Positions 1-6,853 of a stretch of DNA of 12,867 bases are shown in pieces (positions within the stretch are counted from its first letter, which is position 1; the number at the start of each line of letters is the position of its first letter). The stretch comes from Collinsella aerofaciens (lineage in GTDB: Bacteria > Actinomycetota > Coriobacteriia > Coriobacteriales > Coriobacteriaceae). The position numbers and the translations under genes are program-made. The DNA lies in NCBI RefSeq assembly GCF_028209885.1, contig NZ_JAQLEM010000042.1, forward strand, positions 1 through 12,867, in the 5' to 3' direction. Under the pieces are notes generated by a model. That model was not told the origin of the DNA, made no database searches, and worked only from the letters and a program-made list of their open reading frames with translations.

Positions 1-184
1 GCGCCTTTAGACGCGAGCCCGGGGCCCGTGGGTTATACCCTAAGAGCAAACCACCCTTTTTAAGGGTGGTTCTGATTTACATATTTGTAACAGAGTCAAA
101 ATATCCTCATATACTTCGCCCAACTAAAGAAAATCTCGACCGTTAACCGGAATTAGCCCCAAATCGTGCATAAAATGCGCTACT
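1..184. other. Left-edge leader without an identifiable gene
   Basis: No convincing reading frame is present here. The first 48 bases are GC-rich with short self-complementary pieces (GGGCCC; GGGT at 30-33 facing ACCC at 37-40). They may be the tail of a gene or RNA lying outside the window; frame 2 stops with TAG at 8-10. From 72 to 184 the sequence is AT-richer and holds nothing recognised. An in-frame ATG at 166 would extend oppA by 49 residues, but it lies upstream of the likely promoter and has no Shine-Dalgarno sequence, so it is not used here. Confidence 0.4.
49..71 (+). terminator. Terminator-like hairpin of an upstream gene
   Basis: A perfect 10-bp stem (AACCACCCTT at 49-58 against AAGGGTGGTT at 62-71) encloses a TTT loop. 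The T-rich tail is short (TTCTGATTT), so termination may be modest. It probably ends a transcript entering from the left and insulates the opp operon from it. Confidence 0.6.
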
Positions 185-196
185 GTATTGCAATAC
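185..196. promoter_or_regulatory. 12-bp perfect palindrome over the -35 box, possible operator
   Basis: GTATTGCAATAC is perfectly self-complementary and contains the whole predicted -35 hexamer. A dimeric regulator bound here would compete with RNA polymerase. No regulator is encoded nearby and only one copy was noticed, so this is a suggestion from position and symmetry only. Confidence 0.3.
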
Positions 197-216
197 GTTG
201 GTCCGCTTTGTATAAC
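188..216 (+). promoter_or_regulatory. Predicted sigma70-type promoter of the opp operon
   Basis: The -35 candidate TTGCAA (188-193) and -10 candidate TATAAC (211-216) are separated by exactly 17 bases. They match the consensus at 4 of 6 and 5 of 6 positions. Transcription would start near 223, giving a leader of about 90 bases before oppA. A second, poorer candidate is TTGACG at 262-267, which lacks a good -10 at the right distance. Confidence 0.55.
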
Positions 217-300
217 CAGCCAAAACGGCGGACCGCGTTTGAATGGTTCGATTGGGCTGTCTTGACGTTGCCCGACCGAACTTACTTTGTCCTATCTCAT

Positions 301-307
301 AAGGAGG
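301..307 (+). promoter_or_regulatory. Shine-Dalgarno site deciding the oppA start
   Basis: AAGGAGG lies 5 bases before the ATG at 313. It supports that start over the upstream in-frame ATG at 166, which has no such site. Confidence 0.8.
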
Positions 308-312
308 ATGGC

Positions 313-1989
313 ATGGCTGATTCTATGTTCCACCAGCCCGTTATGGGTCGTCGCGCCTTTGTCGGCGGTACCCTTGCTGCGAGCTCCATGGCTTTTCTTG
401 CCGCATGCGGCAAGAAGGGCGGCGACGCTTCCGGTTCTGAGTCCGGTTCGACGCTGAACTTCTACATCAACAACCCGGTCTGCATCGACCCCTATAACGT
501 CCAGGAGGACCAGGGCACTCAGGTCGAGTACCAGCTCTTTGATGCTCTGACCTCTTATGACGCCGAGAAGGGCGAGATCGTTCCGCTGGCTTGCGAGTCC
601 TTTGAGGCCAACGACGACGCCACCGAGTTCACCTTCAAGATCAAGAAGGCCAAGTTCCACAACGGTGACGACGTTACCTCCAAGTCCTTCAAGCTCGGTT
701 GGGAGCGTCTGGTCAACACCAAGTCGGCCATCGCTACCGAGTACGGCCCTTCCGAGGTCTCCTATCACCTTTCTATGGTCGAGGGCTATGACGACCTGCT
801 TGCCGGTAACGCTACCGAGCTCAGCGGTGTTACTTGCCCCGACGATGAGACCCTCGTCGTCAAGCTGTCTTCCGCTTACGCCGACTTCCCCTTCGTCGCC
901 TCTCACCCGGCTCTGGCCCCGGTTCCCGAGTGCGCCGAGTCCGATGTCAAGAGCTTCTATCTTGCACCGGTCGGTAACGGCCCGTTCATGATGGACGGCA
1001 AGTGGGAGGATGGTCAGGAGATCAACCTCAAGAAGTTCGACGATTACTATGGCGACAAGGCCAAGATCGATGGCATCCACTTCCAGGTCATCAAGGACAT
1101 GGAGACTGCTTACAAGGAGTTCCAGGCCGGTAACCTCGATGTCTGCGACGTTCCCGTTGCTCAGATCGATGCCGCCAAGAAGGATCGCGGCGTGTCCAAG
1201 GACGGCTACACCATGGGTGACGGCGAGCGCATGCTGCTCGGCGCCGAGCCTTCCACGTACTATCTGACCTGCAACACCACGGCCGAGCCGTTCAACAACG
1301 CCGACCTGCGCAGGGGTATCTCCCTGGCCATTAACCGCGAGGCCATCTGCAAGACCATCTTCAAGGGTACCCGTACCCCCGCCGACGGCATTGTTCCTCC
1401 GGGCATCGATGGCTACAAGGAGGGCGCATGGGAGTTCTGCGCCTACGACGTCGACAAGGCCAACGAGTACCTCGACAAGGTTGCTCCCGCTGGCGCTAAC
1501 GGCGATCGTGGCATTAACGTGACCCTTTCCTACAACCAGGACGGTGGCCACAAGGAGATTATGGAGTCCATCATCGGCGACCTCGCCAAGGTCGGCGTTA
1601 CCGCCGTCTCCGATACCCCTGAGTGGTCTGCCCTGCTCGAGCAGTATCAGAACTTTAACTATCAGTTCGGTCGTCTGGGTTGGATTGCCGACTACCCGAT
1701 CATGGACAACTTCCTGTATCCGCTGTTCCACTCCGACTCCCTCGGTGGCGACAACCGCTCTGGTTACAACAACCCCGAGTTCGACGCCAAGGTCGACGAG
1801 GCTCGTACTATTGTTGACGACGAGGAGCGCGTCGCTAAGATGCAGGAGGCCGACGCAATGGTCGCTGCCGACTGCCCGGTCATCCCGGTGATGTTCTACA
1901 CGCACACCATCGTCGGCTCTGATCGCATCAAGCACCTCTATGTCGATCCGCAGAAGCATGCCGAGCTGGGTACCGCTGAGCTCGCCTAA
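313..1989 (+). CDS. oppA: Oligopeptide ABC transporter substrate-binding lipoprotein
   Basis: This is the peptide-binding receptor of the importer, an SBP_bac_5 family protein of 558 residues, the usual size for OppA/DppA. The start at 313 is chosen for its strong Shine-Dalgarno site and because the signal peptide then begins the protein. The N-terminus carries a twin-arginine motif (GRRAF, R13-R14), a hydrophobic stretch, and a lipobox LAAC with the lipidated cysteine at C32, followed by a Gly/Ser-rich linker. This suggests Tat export and anchoring on the outer face of the membrane. The rest has the family's two-lobe style, including the NNADLRRGISLAINRE region typical of the fold. It is the first gene of the opp operon, and a hairpin before oppB may keep its mRNA level above that of the permeases. 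The function as a peptide binder follows from family and neighbours; the exact ligand cannot be read from the sequence. Confidence 0.93.
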   Translation: MADSMFHQPVMGRRAFVGGTLAASSMAFLAACGKKGGDASGSESGSTLNFYINNPVCIDPYNVQEDQGTQVEYQLFDALTSYDAEKGEIVPLACESFEANDDATEFTFKIKKAKFHNGDDVTSKSFKLGWERLVNTKSAIATEYGPSEVSYHLSMVEGYDDLLAGNATELSGVTCPDDETLVVKLSSAYADFPFVASHPALAPVPECAESDVKSFYLAPVGNGPFMMDGKWEDGQEINLKKFDDYYGDKAKIDGIHFQVIKDMETAYKEFQAGNLDVCDVPVAQIDAAKKDRGVSKDGYTMGDGERMLLGAEPSTYYLTCNTTAEPFNNADLRRGISLAINREAICKTIFKGTRTPADGIVPPGIDGYKEGAWEFCAYDVDKANEYLDKVAPAGANGDRGINVTLSYNQDGGHKEIMESIIGDLAKVGVTAVSDTPEWSALLEQYQNFNYQFGRLGWIADYPIMDNFLYPLFHSDSLGGDNRSGYNNPEFDAKVDEARTIVDDEERVAKMQEADAMVAADCPVIPVMFYTHTIVGSDRIKHLYVDPQKHAELGTAELA

Positions 1990-2085
1990 GAGTTTGCAGC
2001 TTCCGTGAGGGTCAAGTATTTACGTAGACCTCATGGGAAACATACAGTTCTCCCTAACCTGGGGTAAACTGGCTGATGGTAATTT

Positions 2086-2115
2086 TGGGATGCCGGTCTG
2101 GCGATCGGCATCCCA
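2086..2115 (+). terminator. Intercistronic hairpin between oppA and oppB (partial terminator or mRNA stabiliser)
   Basis: A perfect 10-bp GC-rich stem (TGGGATGCCG at 2086-2095 against CGGCATCCCA at 2106-2115) has a 10-base loop and is followed by TTTAGGTT, with only three U residues. A weak terminator or 3'-end stabiliser here would give more binding protein than membrane components, as is common in ABC importer operons. The oppB Shine-Dalgarno region starts about 20 bases downstream. Confidence 0.6.
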
Positions 2116-2145
2116 TTTAGGTTAATCCCTAGATAGGGGAGTGGT

Positions 2146-3183
2146 ATGGGTAAGTACATCGTTAAACGTGTGCTTCAGTTCATCCCGGTGTTTTTGGGCG
2201 TTACGCTGATTCTGTTCGCCCTCCAGAATATCGTGCCGGGAGATCCGATCAAGCTGATCGGTGGAGACAAGGCTCTGTCCCCCGAGGTGGAGCTTCAGCT
2301 TCGCGTCCGCTATCACCTGGTCCAGTCGGACGAGGACGGCAACGCGATCCTTGACGAGAACGGCGATCCCGTTCAAACGTCGCTCGTGGACCGTTACTTG
2401 TATTACATGAACGGCCTGCTTCATGGCGATCTGGGCAATTCGTATCAGCGCAAGCTGCCGGTTACGGATATCTTTGCCCAGAAGTATCCGTATACGATCA
2501 AACTTGCCGCGTGCGCCATCGTGCTCGAAGCAATTATGGGTATCGGTGCGGGTATCATTTCGGCGGTAAAGCGGTATTCCTTCTGGGATATTTTGGTAAC
2601 GCTCACCACGTCGATCCTCGTTGCGGTCCCGGCCTTCTGGCTCGGTATGTTGCTGCAGCTGTTCTTTGGCGTCATCCTCAAGGACGCCACGGGCGGTGCA
2701 ATCTCCATGCCGATCTCGGGTGCCGGCGGTTCCAGCTCTCAGTATCAGGATTGGATGCACTATGTGCTTCCGACCATTACGCTGGCTTCGGTTTCGACCG
2801 CTTACGCCGCCCGCATTATGCGCTCGCAGCTGCTTGACGTCATGAACCAGGATTACATCCGTACGGCAAAGGCCAAGGGTCTCTCCAATCGCGCGATCAT
2901 CGTCAAGCATGCGCTTAAGAATGCACTCATCCCCGTCGTTACCTATATTGGTGTCGACTTTGGCGGCATGCTTTCGGGCGCCATCCTGACCGAGACGGTC
3001 TTTAACTGGCCCGGTATCGGCTATGAGGTCTATCGCGCCATTAGCATGCGTGACTGGCCCATCGTTATGGGTGGCGTTACGCTCATCGTTGTCGTCGTCA
3101 TGGTGATCAACCTGCTCGTCGACATTAGCTATGCATTCCTCGACCCGCGCATCCGCCTTGGCGGTCCGTCGGATAAGGCCTAA
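2146..3183 (+). CDS. oppB: Oligopeptide ABC transporter permease (OppB type)
   Basis: This is one of the two membrane subunits forming the peptide channel, 345 residues long. It opens with the family's usual pattern: a short basic cytoplasmic start, a first membrane helix at about 10-28, then the NIVPGDP motif (28-34). Further hydrophobic helices lie near 117-140, 147-175, 203-222, 262-282 and 307-330. The cytoplasmic EAA loop that docks on the ATPase is clear at about 236-263 (DYIRTAKAKGLSNRAIIVKH followed by ALKNALIP). Compared with typical OppB/DppB of about 305-315 residues, it has an acidic insert in the first external loop (about 59-78). GGGGAG at 2136-2141 lies 4 bases before the ATG, and a small CCCT/AGGG hairpin (2127-2138) could partly cover it. 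It is followed 14 bases later by oppC. Confidence 0.93.
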   Translation: MGKYIVKRVLQFIPVFLGVTLILFALQNIVPGDPIKLIGGDKALSPEVELQLRVRYHLVQSDEDGNAILDENGDPVQTSLVDRYLYYMNGLLHGDLGNSYQRKLPVTDIFAQKYPYTIKLAACAIVLEAIMGIGAGIISAVKRYSFWDILVTLTTSILVAVPAFWLGMLLQLFFGVILKDATGGAISMPISGAGGSSSQYQDWMHYVLPTITLASVSTAYAARIMRSQLLDVMNQDYIRTAKAKGLSNRAIIVKHALKNALIPVVTYIGVDFGGMLSGAILTETVFNWPGIGYEVYRAISMRDWPIVMGGVTLIVVVVMVINLLVDISYAFLDPRIRLGGPSDKA

Positions 3184-3197
3184 GGGAGGTACGTCTC

Positions 3198-4133
3198 ATG
3201 CAGGAAACTGATTCTCAGTCTCAGGAGCAGGCTACCGCCACCAAGGCCGCATCTGCTCCCGCCAAGTCCCGCACGCTGTGGGGCGACGCTTTTAAGCGTC
3301 TTCGAAAGAACAAACTCGCCGTTATCGGTGTCTGTTGGATCATCATCGTCGTTGTGGTTGCCCTGACCGCAGATCTGTGGGCTAAGCCCTGGCTCGGTTC
3401 TCCGACGGCTTCCGACTCGACCACCATGGCCGAGACGTCGCTGCTGGCTCCGTGTGCCGAGCACCCGTTTGGCACCGACGCCCTTGGTCGTGACATTCTC
3501 GTCCGCGTTATCTACGGTGCGCGCGTTTCGCTGTCTGTCGGAATTATGGCCACCGCGATCTCCACGCTGATCGGTCTGGTCATGGGTGCTCTGGCCGGTT
3601 TCTACGGCGGCATCTGGGATACGATCATCATGCGCTGTGCGGACATCTTCCTGGCGTTCCCGTACGTGCTGTTCGTTGTCGCCATGATCGCCGTTATCGG
3701 CCGTGGTCTTCAGAACGTCTTTATCGCCATCGGCATTCTTGGCTGGCCTTCGATTGCGCGCGTCTTCCGCTCTGCAATCTTGACGGTCAAGGAAAACGAC
3801 TATGTTGATGCTGCGCGCGCGATGGGTGCATCTGATGCTCGTATCGTTGTACGTCACATCTTCCCGAACTCCGTCGCCTCCATCGTGGTCTACGCGACCA
3901 TGAACATTGGTGGCGCCATTCTGACCGAGTCCGCTCTGTCCTTCCTCGGCATGGGCGTTATTCCGCCTACGCCTTCGTGGGGCTCCATGATTCAGGACGG
4001 TCAGCAGTATCTTCTGACTGCTCCGTGGATGATGATCATGCCCGGTCTGGCAATTCTCTCGACGGTGCTCGCCTTCACCCTGTTGGGTGACGGTCTGCGC
4101 GACGCCCTCGACGTCAAGATGAAGGACGCATAA
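3198..4133 (+). CDS. oppC: Oligopeptide ABC transporter permease (OppC type)
   Basis: This is the second channel subunit, 311 residues, a normal length. A hydrophilic Gln/Ala/Ser/Thr-rich start (1-25) precedes the OppC N-terminal motif FKRLRKNKLAVIG (32-44) and a strong first helix (about 41-61). The external segment contains the family signature HPFGTDALGRDILVR (89-103). Further helices lie near 112-136, 152-170, 172-190, 225-243 and 275-297. The EAA docking loop is at about 201-223 (DYVDAARAMGASDARIVVRH, then IFPN). AAGGGAGG (3182-3189) overlaps the oppB stop codon and sits 8 bases before the ATG, so translation is probably coupled to oppB. The gene is separated from oppD by two bases. Confidence 0.94.
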   Translation: MQETDSQSQEQATATKAASAPAKSRTLWGDAFKRLRKNKLAVIGVCWIIIVVVVALTADLWAKPWLGSPTASDSTTMAETSLLAPCAEHPFGTDALGRDILVRVIYGARVSLSVGIMATAISTLIGLVMGALAGFYGGIWDTIIMRCADIFLAFPYVLFVVAMIAVIGRGLQNVFIAIGILGWPSIARVFRSAILTVKENDYVDAARAMGASDARIVVRHIFPNSVASIVVYATMNIGGAILTESALSFLGMGVIPPTPSWGSMIQDGQQYLLTAPWMMIMPGLAILSTVLAFTLLGDGLRDALDVKMKDA

Positions 4134-4135
4134 GG

Positions 4136-5227
4136 ATGAAGAAGAACAAGAACTATGTGGACCTGAAGGACCAGCCGGTTCCCGAGGGCCAGCATCTGCT
4201 CGAGGTCGATGACCTAAAGATGTATTTCCACACCGAGGATGGCGTCGTTCGCGCTGTCGACGGTGTCTCCTACACGCTCGATCGCGGCGAGACCCTGGGC
4301 GTCGTCGGTGAGTCTGGCTCTGGTAAGTCCGTGACCGCCATGACCATCATGGGCCTCATCTCGATGCCTCCGGGAAAGATTGAGGGCGGCGACGTTCGCT
4401 ATCGCGGTCGTTCTATCCTCGAGATGACTGAGGAAGAGATGCAGCACATTCGTGGTAACGATATCGCGATGATCTTCCAGGATCCTATGACCTCCTTGAA
4501 CCCGGTCTATAAGATCGGCAAGCAGGTGGGCGAGGGCCTTCGTCTGCACCGTGGTTACTCCAAGCAGGAGGCGCTCAAGCGTGCCACCGAGCTTCTGGAC
4601 CTCGTTGGTATTCCCGAGCCCGAGAAGCGCGTCAATGAGTATCCGCACCAGTTCTCTGGCGGTATGCGTCAGCGCGTCATGATCGCTATGGCTCTTGCCT
4701 GCGACCCCGATATCCTGATTGCCGACGAACCCACGACGGCCCTGGACGTTACCATTCAGGCTCAGATTATCGAGCTCATGCAGGAGATGCAGGAGAAGAA
4801 CGGCAACGCCATTATCATGATCACCCATGACCTGGGCGTCGTTGCCGATATGGCCGACAAGATCATGGTTATGTACGCCGGCCGTCCCGTCGAGTTCGGT
4901 ACTGCTGAGGAAATCTTCTACGAGAGCCGCCATCCCTACACCTGGGGTCTTATCCGCTCCATCCCGGAGCAGGCCATCGAGGAGAAGAAGCCGCTGACGC
5001 CGATTCACGGCAACCCGCCTTCGCTCATGAACCTGCCCGAGGGCTGCGTGTTCTCGCCTCGTTGTCCCTATGCGACCGATAAGTGCCGCAAGCAGCGCCC
5101 CGAGCGCGTTGTCACCGAGTCTGGTCATTACTCTGCGTGCCACTACTCCGGTGACCCCGAGTTCCTCAAGAACGCTCCTGAGACGTCCCGTACGCGTAAG
5201 GATTCCAAGAAGGGAGGCGAGGCGTAA
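4136..5227 (+). CDS. oppD: Oligopeptide ABC transporter ATP-binding protein (OppD type)
   Basis: This is one of the paired ATPases that power peptide import on the cytoplasmic face, 363 residues. All ABC motifs are intact: Walker A GESGSGKS (58-65), Q-loop Q115 in FQDPMTSLNP, signature FSGGMRQR (173-180), Walker B ILIADEPT (193-200) and switch histidine H231. The C-terminal oligopeptide/dipeptide domain holds the family motif HPYTWGL (266-272) and four spaced cysteines (C304, C310, C317, C335), the pattern associated with an iron-sulfur cluster in some Opp/Dpp ATPases. The start lies two bases after the oppC stop, with GAAGGA at 4121-4126 inside the oppC end as the probable Shine-Dalgarno. 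The gene ends in TAATG, sharing one base with oppF. Confidence 0.95.
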   Translation: MKKNKNYVDLKDQPVPEGQHLLEVDDLKMYFHTEDGVVRAVDGVSYTLDRGETLGVVGESGSGKSVTAMTIMGLISMPPGKIEGGDVRYRGRSILEMTEEEMQHIRGNDIAMIFQDPMTSLNPVYKIGKQVGEGLRLHRGYSKQEALKRATELLDLVGIPEPEKRVNEYPHQFSGGMRQRVMIAMALACDPDILIADEPTTALDVTIQAQIIELMQEMQEKNGNAIIMITHDLGVVADMADKIMVMYAGRPVEFGTAEEIFYESRHPYTWGLIRSIPEQAIEEKKPLTPIHGNPPSLMNLPEGCVFSPRCPYATDKCRKQRPERVVTESGHYSACHYSGDPEFLKNAPETSRTRKDSKKGGEA

Positions 5228-6255
5228 TGGCAGATACCAACGAGCGTACTCCGCTGCTGAAGGTCGAGCACCTCTCTAAGGAGTTTCCCGCTGAGTCCGG
5301 CATGTTCGCCAAGCGCTTCTCCAAGCGTGTCGTCTCTGCTGTGAATGACATTTCGTTCGAGATTTATCCGGGCGAGACCTTTGGCCTGGTCGGCGAGTCT
5401 GGTTGCGGTAAGTCCACCACGGGCCGCACCATCATGCGCCTGACCAAGCCGACGGCAGGCAAAGTGTTCTTCCAGGGCAAAGATGTTGCCGAGATGAGCA
5501 AGCACGAGATCAAGGACATGCGTCGCGAGATGCAGTTCATCTTCCAGGATCCCTATGCTTCGCTCAACCCTCGTATGACCATCGGCGAGATCGTCTCCGA
5601 GCCCATGACCATTCACGGCGTGGGCACCAAGGAGGAGCGTATTGAGCGTGTCCGCGAGCTGCTGGACGTCGTCGGTCTGAACCCCGAGCACATCAACCGC
5701 TATCCGCACGAGTTCTCCGGCGGTCAGCGTCAGCGTGTCGGCATTGCCCGCGCGTTCGCTCTGAAGCCCAAGCTGATTATCTGCGACGAGCCGGTTTCCG
5801 CTCTGGATGTTTCCATTCAGGCCCAGGTTCTGAACCTGCTCAAGGAACTGCAGGACAAGTTCGGTACCGCGTATCTGTTTATCGCCCACGACCTGTCCGT
5901 CGTGCAGCACATTTCCGATCGCGTTGCCGTTATGTATCTGGGGAAGATGGTTGAGGTTTCGGACTGGAAGACGCTCTACAGCGAGCCTCACCATCCGTAC
6001 ACGCAGTCGCTGCTGTCTGCCGTGCCGGTTCCCGATCCTGATATCCAGAAGACCCGCAAGCGCATCATCCTCGCTGGCGATCCGCCGTCGCCGCTGGATC
6101 CGCCGACCGGTTGCCGTTTCCACACCCGCTGCCCGATCGCTCAGGGTATCTGCTCTGAGAAACTTCCCGAGTTTAAGGAAGTCGCACCGGGCCACTGCTG
6201 CGCCTGCCACTTCGCGGAGCCGTTCCCGATCAAGGAATCGCACATCGACCTGTAG
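5227..6255 (+). CDS. oppF: Oligopeptide ABC transporter ATP-binding protein (OppF type)
   Basis: This is the second ATPase of the importer, 342 residues, expected to pair with OppD. Motifs: Walker A GESGCGKS (56-63), Q-loop Q107 in FQDPYASLNP, signature FSGGQRQR (163-170), Walker B LIICDEPV (183-190) and switch histidine H221. All key residues are present, so both ATP sites look competent. The C-terminal domain has HPYTQSLLSAVP (256-267), GDPPSP (284-289) and cysteines C296, C302, C309, C324, C325 and C327, matching the OppD spacing in its first three members. The start overlaps the oppD stop by one base (TAATG), with AAGGGAGG at 5210-5217, so translation is coupled. It is the last gene of the operon; a strong terminator follows. 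Confidence 0.95.
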   Translation: MADTNERTPLLKVEHLSKEFPAESGMFAKRFSKRVVSAVNDISFEIYPGETFGLVGESGCGKSTTGRTIMRLTKPTAGKVFFQGKDVAEMSKHEIKDMRREMQFIFQDPYASLNPRMTIGEIVSEPMTIHGVGTKEERIERVRELLDVVGLNPEHINRYPHEFSGGQRQRVGIARAFALKPKLIICDEPVSALDVSIQAQVLNLLKELQDKFGTAYLFIAHDLSVVQHISDRVAVMYLGKMVEVSDWKTLYSEPHHPYTQSLLSAVPVPDPDIQKTRKRIILAGDPPSPLDPPTGCRFHTRCPIAQGICSEKLPEFKEVAPGHCCACHFAEPFPIKESHIDL

Positions 6256-6271
6256 TCGGTTGTTCTCGTCC

Positions 6272-6403
6272 GGGCCCGCCCTGCTCTTAGTTTTCAGAAC
6301 GTCCTCGACCATGGAAACCCCCTTATCCTGCTCCTTCGGAGCCGCGGATAAGGGGGTTTTCTGGTCTGCGGAATGTTCTGAAAACTAAGTCCAGCACGGG
6401 CCC
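6272..6403. repeat. Nested inverted repeat enclosing the opp terminator
   Basis: Outside the terminator there are two further pairs of arms: a perfect 15-bp pair (6286-6300 against 6375-6389, CTTAGTTTTCAGAAC on the left) and a perfect 7-bp pair GGGCCCG/CGGGCCC (6272-6278 against 6397-6403). Seven mostly unpaired bases separate the two pairs on each side. The whole 132-base element could fold as one long hairpin with the terminator at its tip. A terminator does not need these outer arms, so a palindromic mobile or repeat element is possible. Confidence 0.65.
6313..6361 (+). terminator. Rho-independent terminator of the opp operon
   Basis: A 14-bp perfect stem (6315-6328 against 6346-6359) with an inner hairpin GCTCC/GGAGC (6330-6334 and 6338-6342) is followed by GGTTTTC. 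It lies 58 bases after the oppF stop. The AAACCCCC side would provide U-rich ends on the opposite strand too, so it may work in both directions. It is nested inside a larger inverted repeat. Confidence 0.85.
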
Positions 6404-6425
6404 TGTGTTACCACTGCAGAGGGGT

Positions 6426-6522
6426 GCGATTCCTTGATCGCTCACTTAATCTAATAAGAAATTGAGTGAGGCCGGAGCTTTAGCTCCGACCTCCCCATAT
6501 AAGGGCTCGGCAAAGCCGAGCC
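6426..6522. repeat. Row of four small hairpins
   Basis: Four stem-loops follow one another: GCGAT/ATCGC (6426-6430, 6437-6441); a 10-bp stem with one G-T pair (6441-6450, 6461-6470); CGGAGC-TTTA-GCTCCG (6473-6478, 6483-6488); and GGCTCGGC-AAA-GCCGAGCC (6504-6511, 6515-6522). The first two share base 6441, so they may be alternatives. No reading frame with a ribosome site is present. It could be a structured RNA or a cluster of REP-like palindromes; no known family was recognised. Confidence 0.5.
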
Positions 6523-6570
6523 ACCAAATTTGCATCAGCCCCCAGAACATGTTTGAGAACTGTGCCTGAA

Positions 6571-6716
6571 GTATGTATCTGCAGGCCCCGAATCGGTGTT
6601 GCCTCCCGGCGCATTCCGCAGGGGGAGCGATATTTTGCAGCACGAAGTGCGCAGCAAAATATCGCTCATGCCCGAGGACGCGCCGGGAGGCAACACCGAT
6701 TCGGGGCCGGACATAC
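6571..6716. repeat. Three-tier long palindrome between oppF and tRNA-Leu
   Basis: Perfect 29-bp arms (6584-6612 against 6680-6708) enclose two 12-base unpaired segments (6613-6624 and 6668-6679). Inside these lie perfect 14-bp arms (6625-6638 against 6654-6667) and an innermost GCAC-GAA-GTGC hairpin (6640-6650). A possible outer pair GTATGT/ACATAC (6571-6576 against 6711-6716) extends it. No coding frame with a Shine-Dalgarno site is seen and no U-tract follows, so it is not a normal terminator. It may be a MITE-like element or a structured RNA. Confidence 0.7.
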
Positions 6717-6746
6717 GGATCTACCTGCTCATTTACAAATTCGTAA

Positions 6747-6795
6747 ACTTTTTTGAAAAAAGTGCTTGCACAGTTCTCGAATCATAGGTTATTAT
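6747..6795 (+). promoter_or_regulatory. Promoter of tRNA-Leu with upstream inverted repeat
   Basis: The -35 TTGCAC (6766-6771) and -10 TATTAT (6790-6795) are 18 bases apart, with initiation expected near 6802. Immediately upstream is a perfect inverted repeat, ACTTTTTT-G-AAAAAAGT (6747-6763), ending two bases before the -35. The same arrangement precedes the tRNA-Gly genes at 10278 and 12791, and the A/T tract could also act as an UP element. Confidence 0.7.
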
Positions 6796-6853
6796 CTTCC
6801 TCGTTGAACGCGCGGGTCCAACAAAACGGACCACGAATCAACAACATAGCATG

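Noticed and set aside
166..312. N-terminal extension of oppA from ATG 166
   Set aside because: It starts upstream of the predicted promoter, lacks a Shine-Dalgarno sequence and would bury the signal peptide inside the protein.
292..1959. 555-codon open frame on the minus strand opposite oppA
   Set aside because: It is a mirror of the strong third-position C/G bias of oppA; the protein has no recognisable fold and no ribosome site. The same applies to the long minus-strand frames opposite oppB, oppC, oppD, oppF and the phosphatase.
6547..6560. LexA-like box around AACATGTT
   Set aside because: The second half-site does not match GTTC at the required spacing and no SOS gene follows.
6272..6716. 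CRISPR array or insertion sequence
   Set aside because: The repeats are inverted and differ from each other, with no regular direct repeats or spacers and no transposase or cas gene in the window.
6446..6787. Small open frames of 63-67 codons in the palindromic region on both strands
   Set aside because: They are produced by the inverted repeats themselves, lack ribosome sites and resemble no protein.
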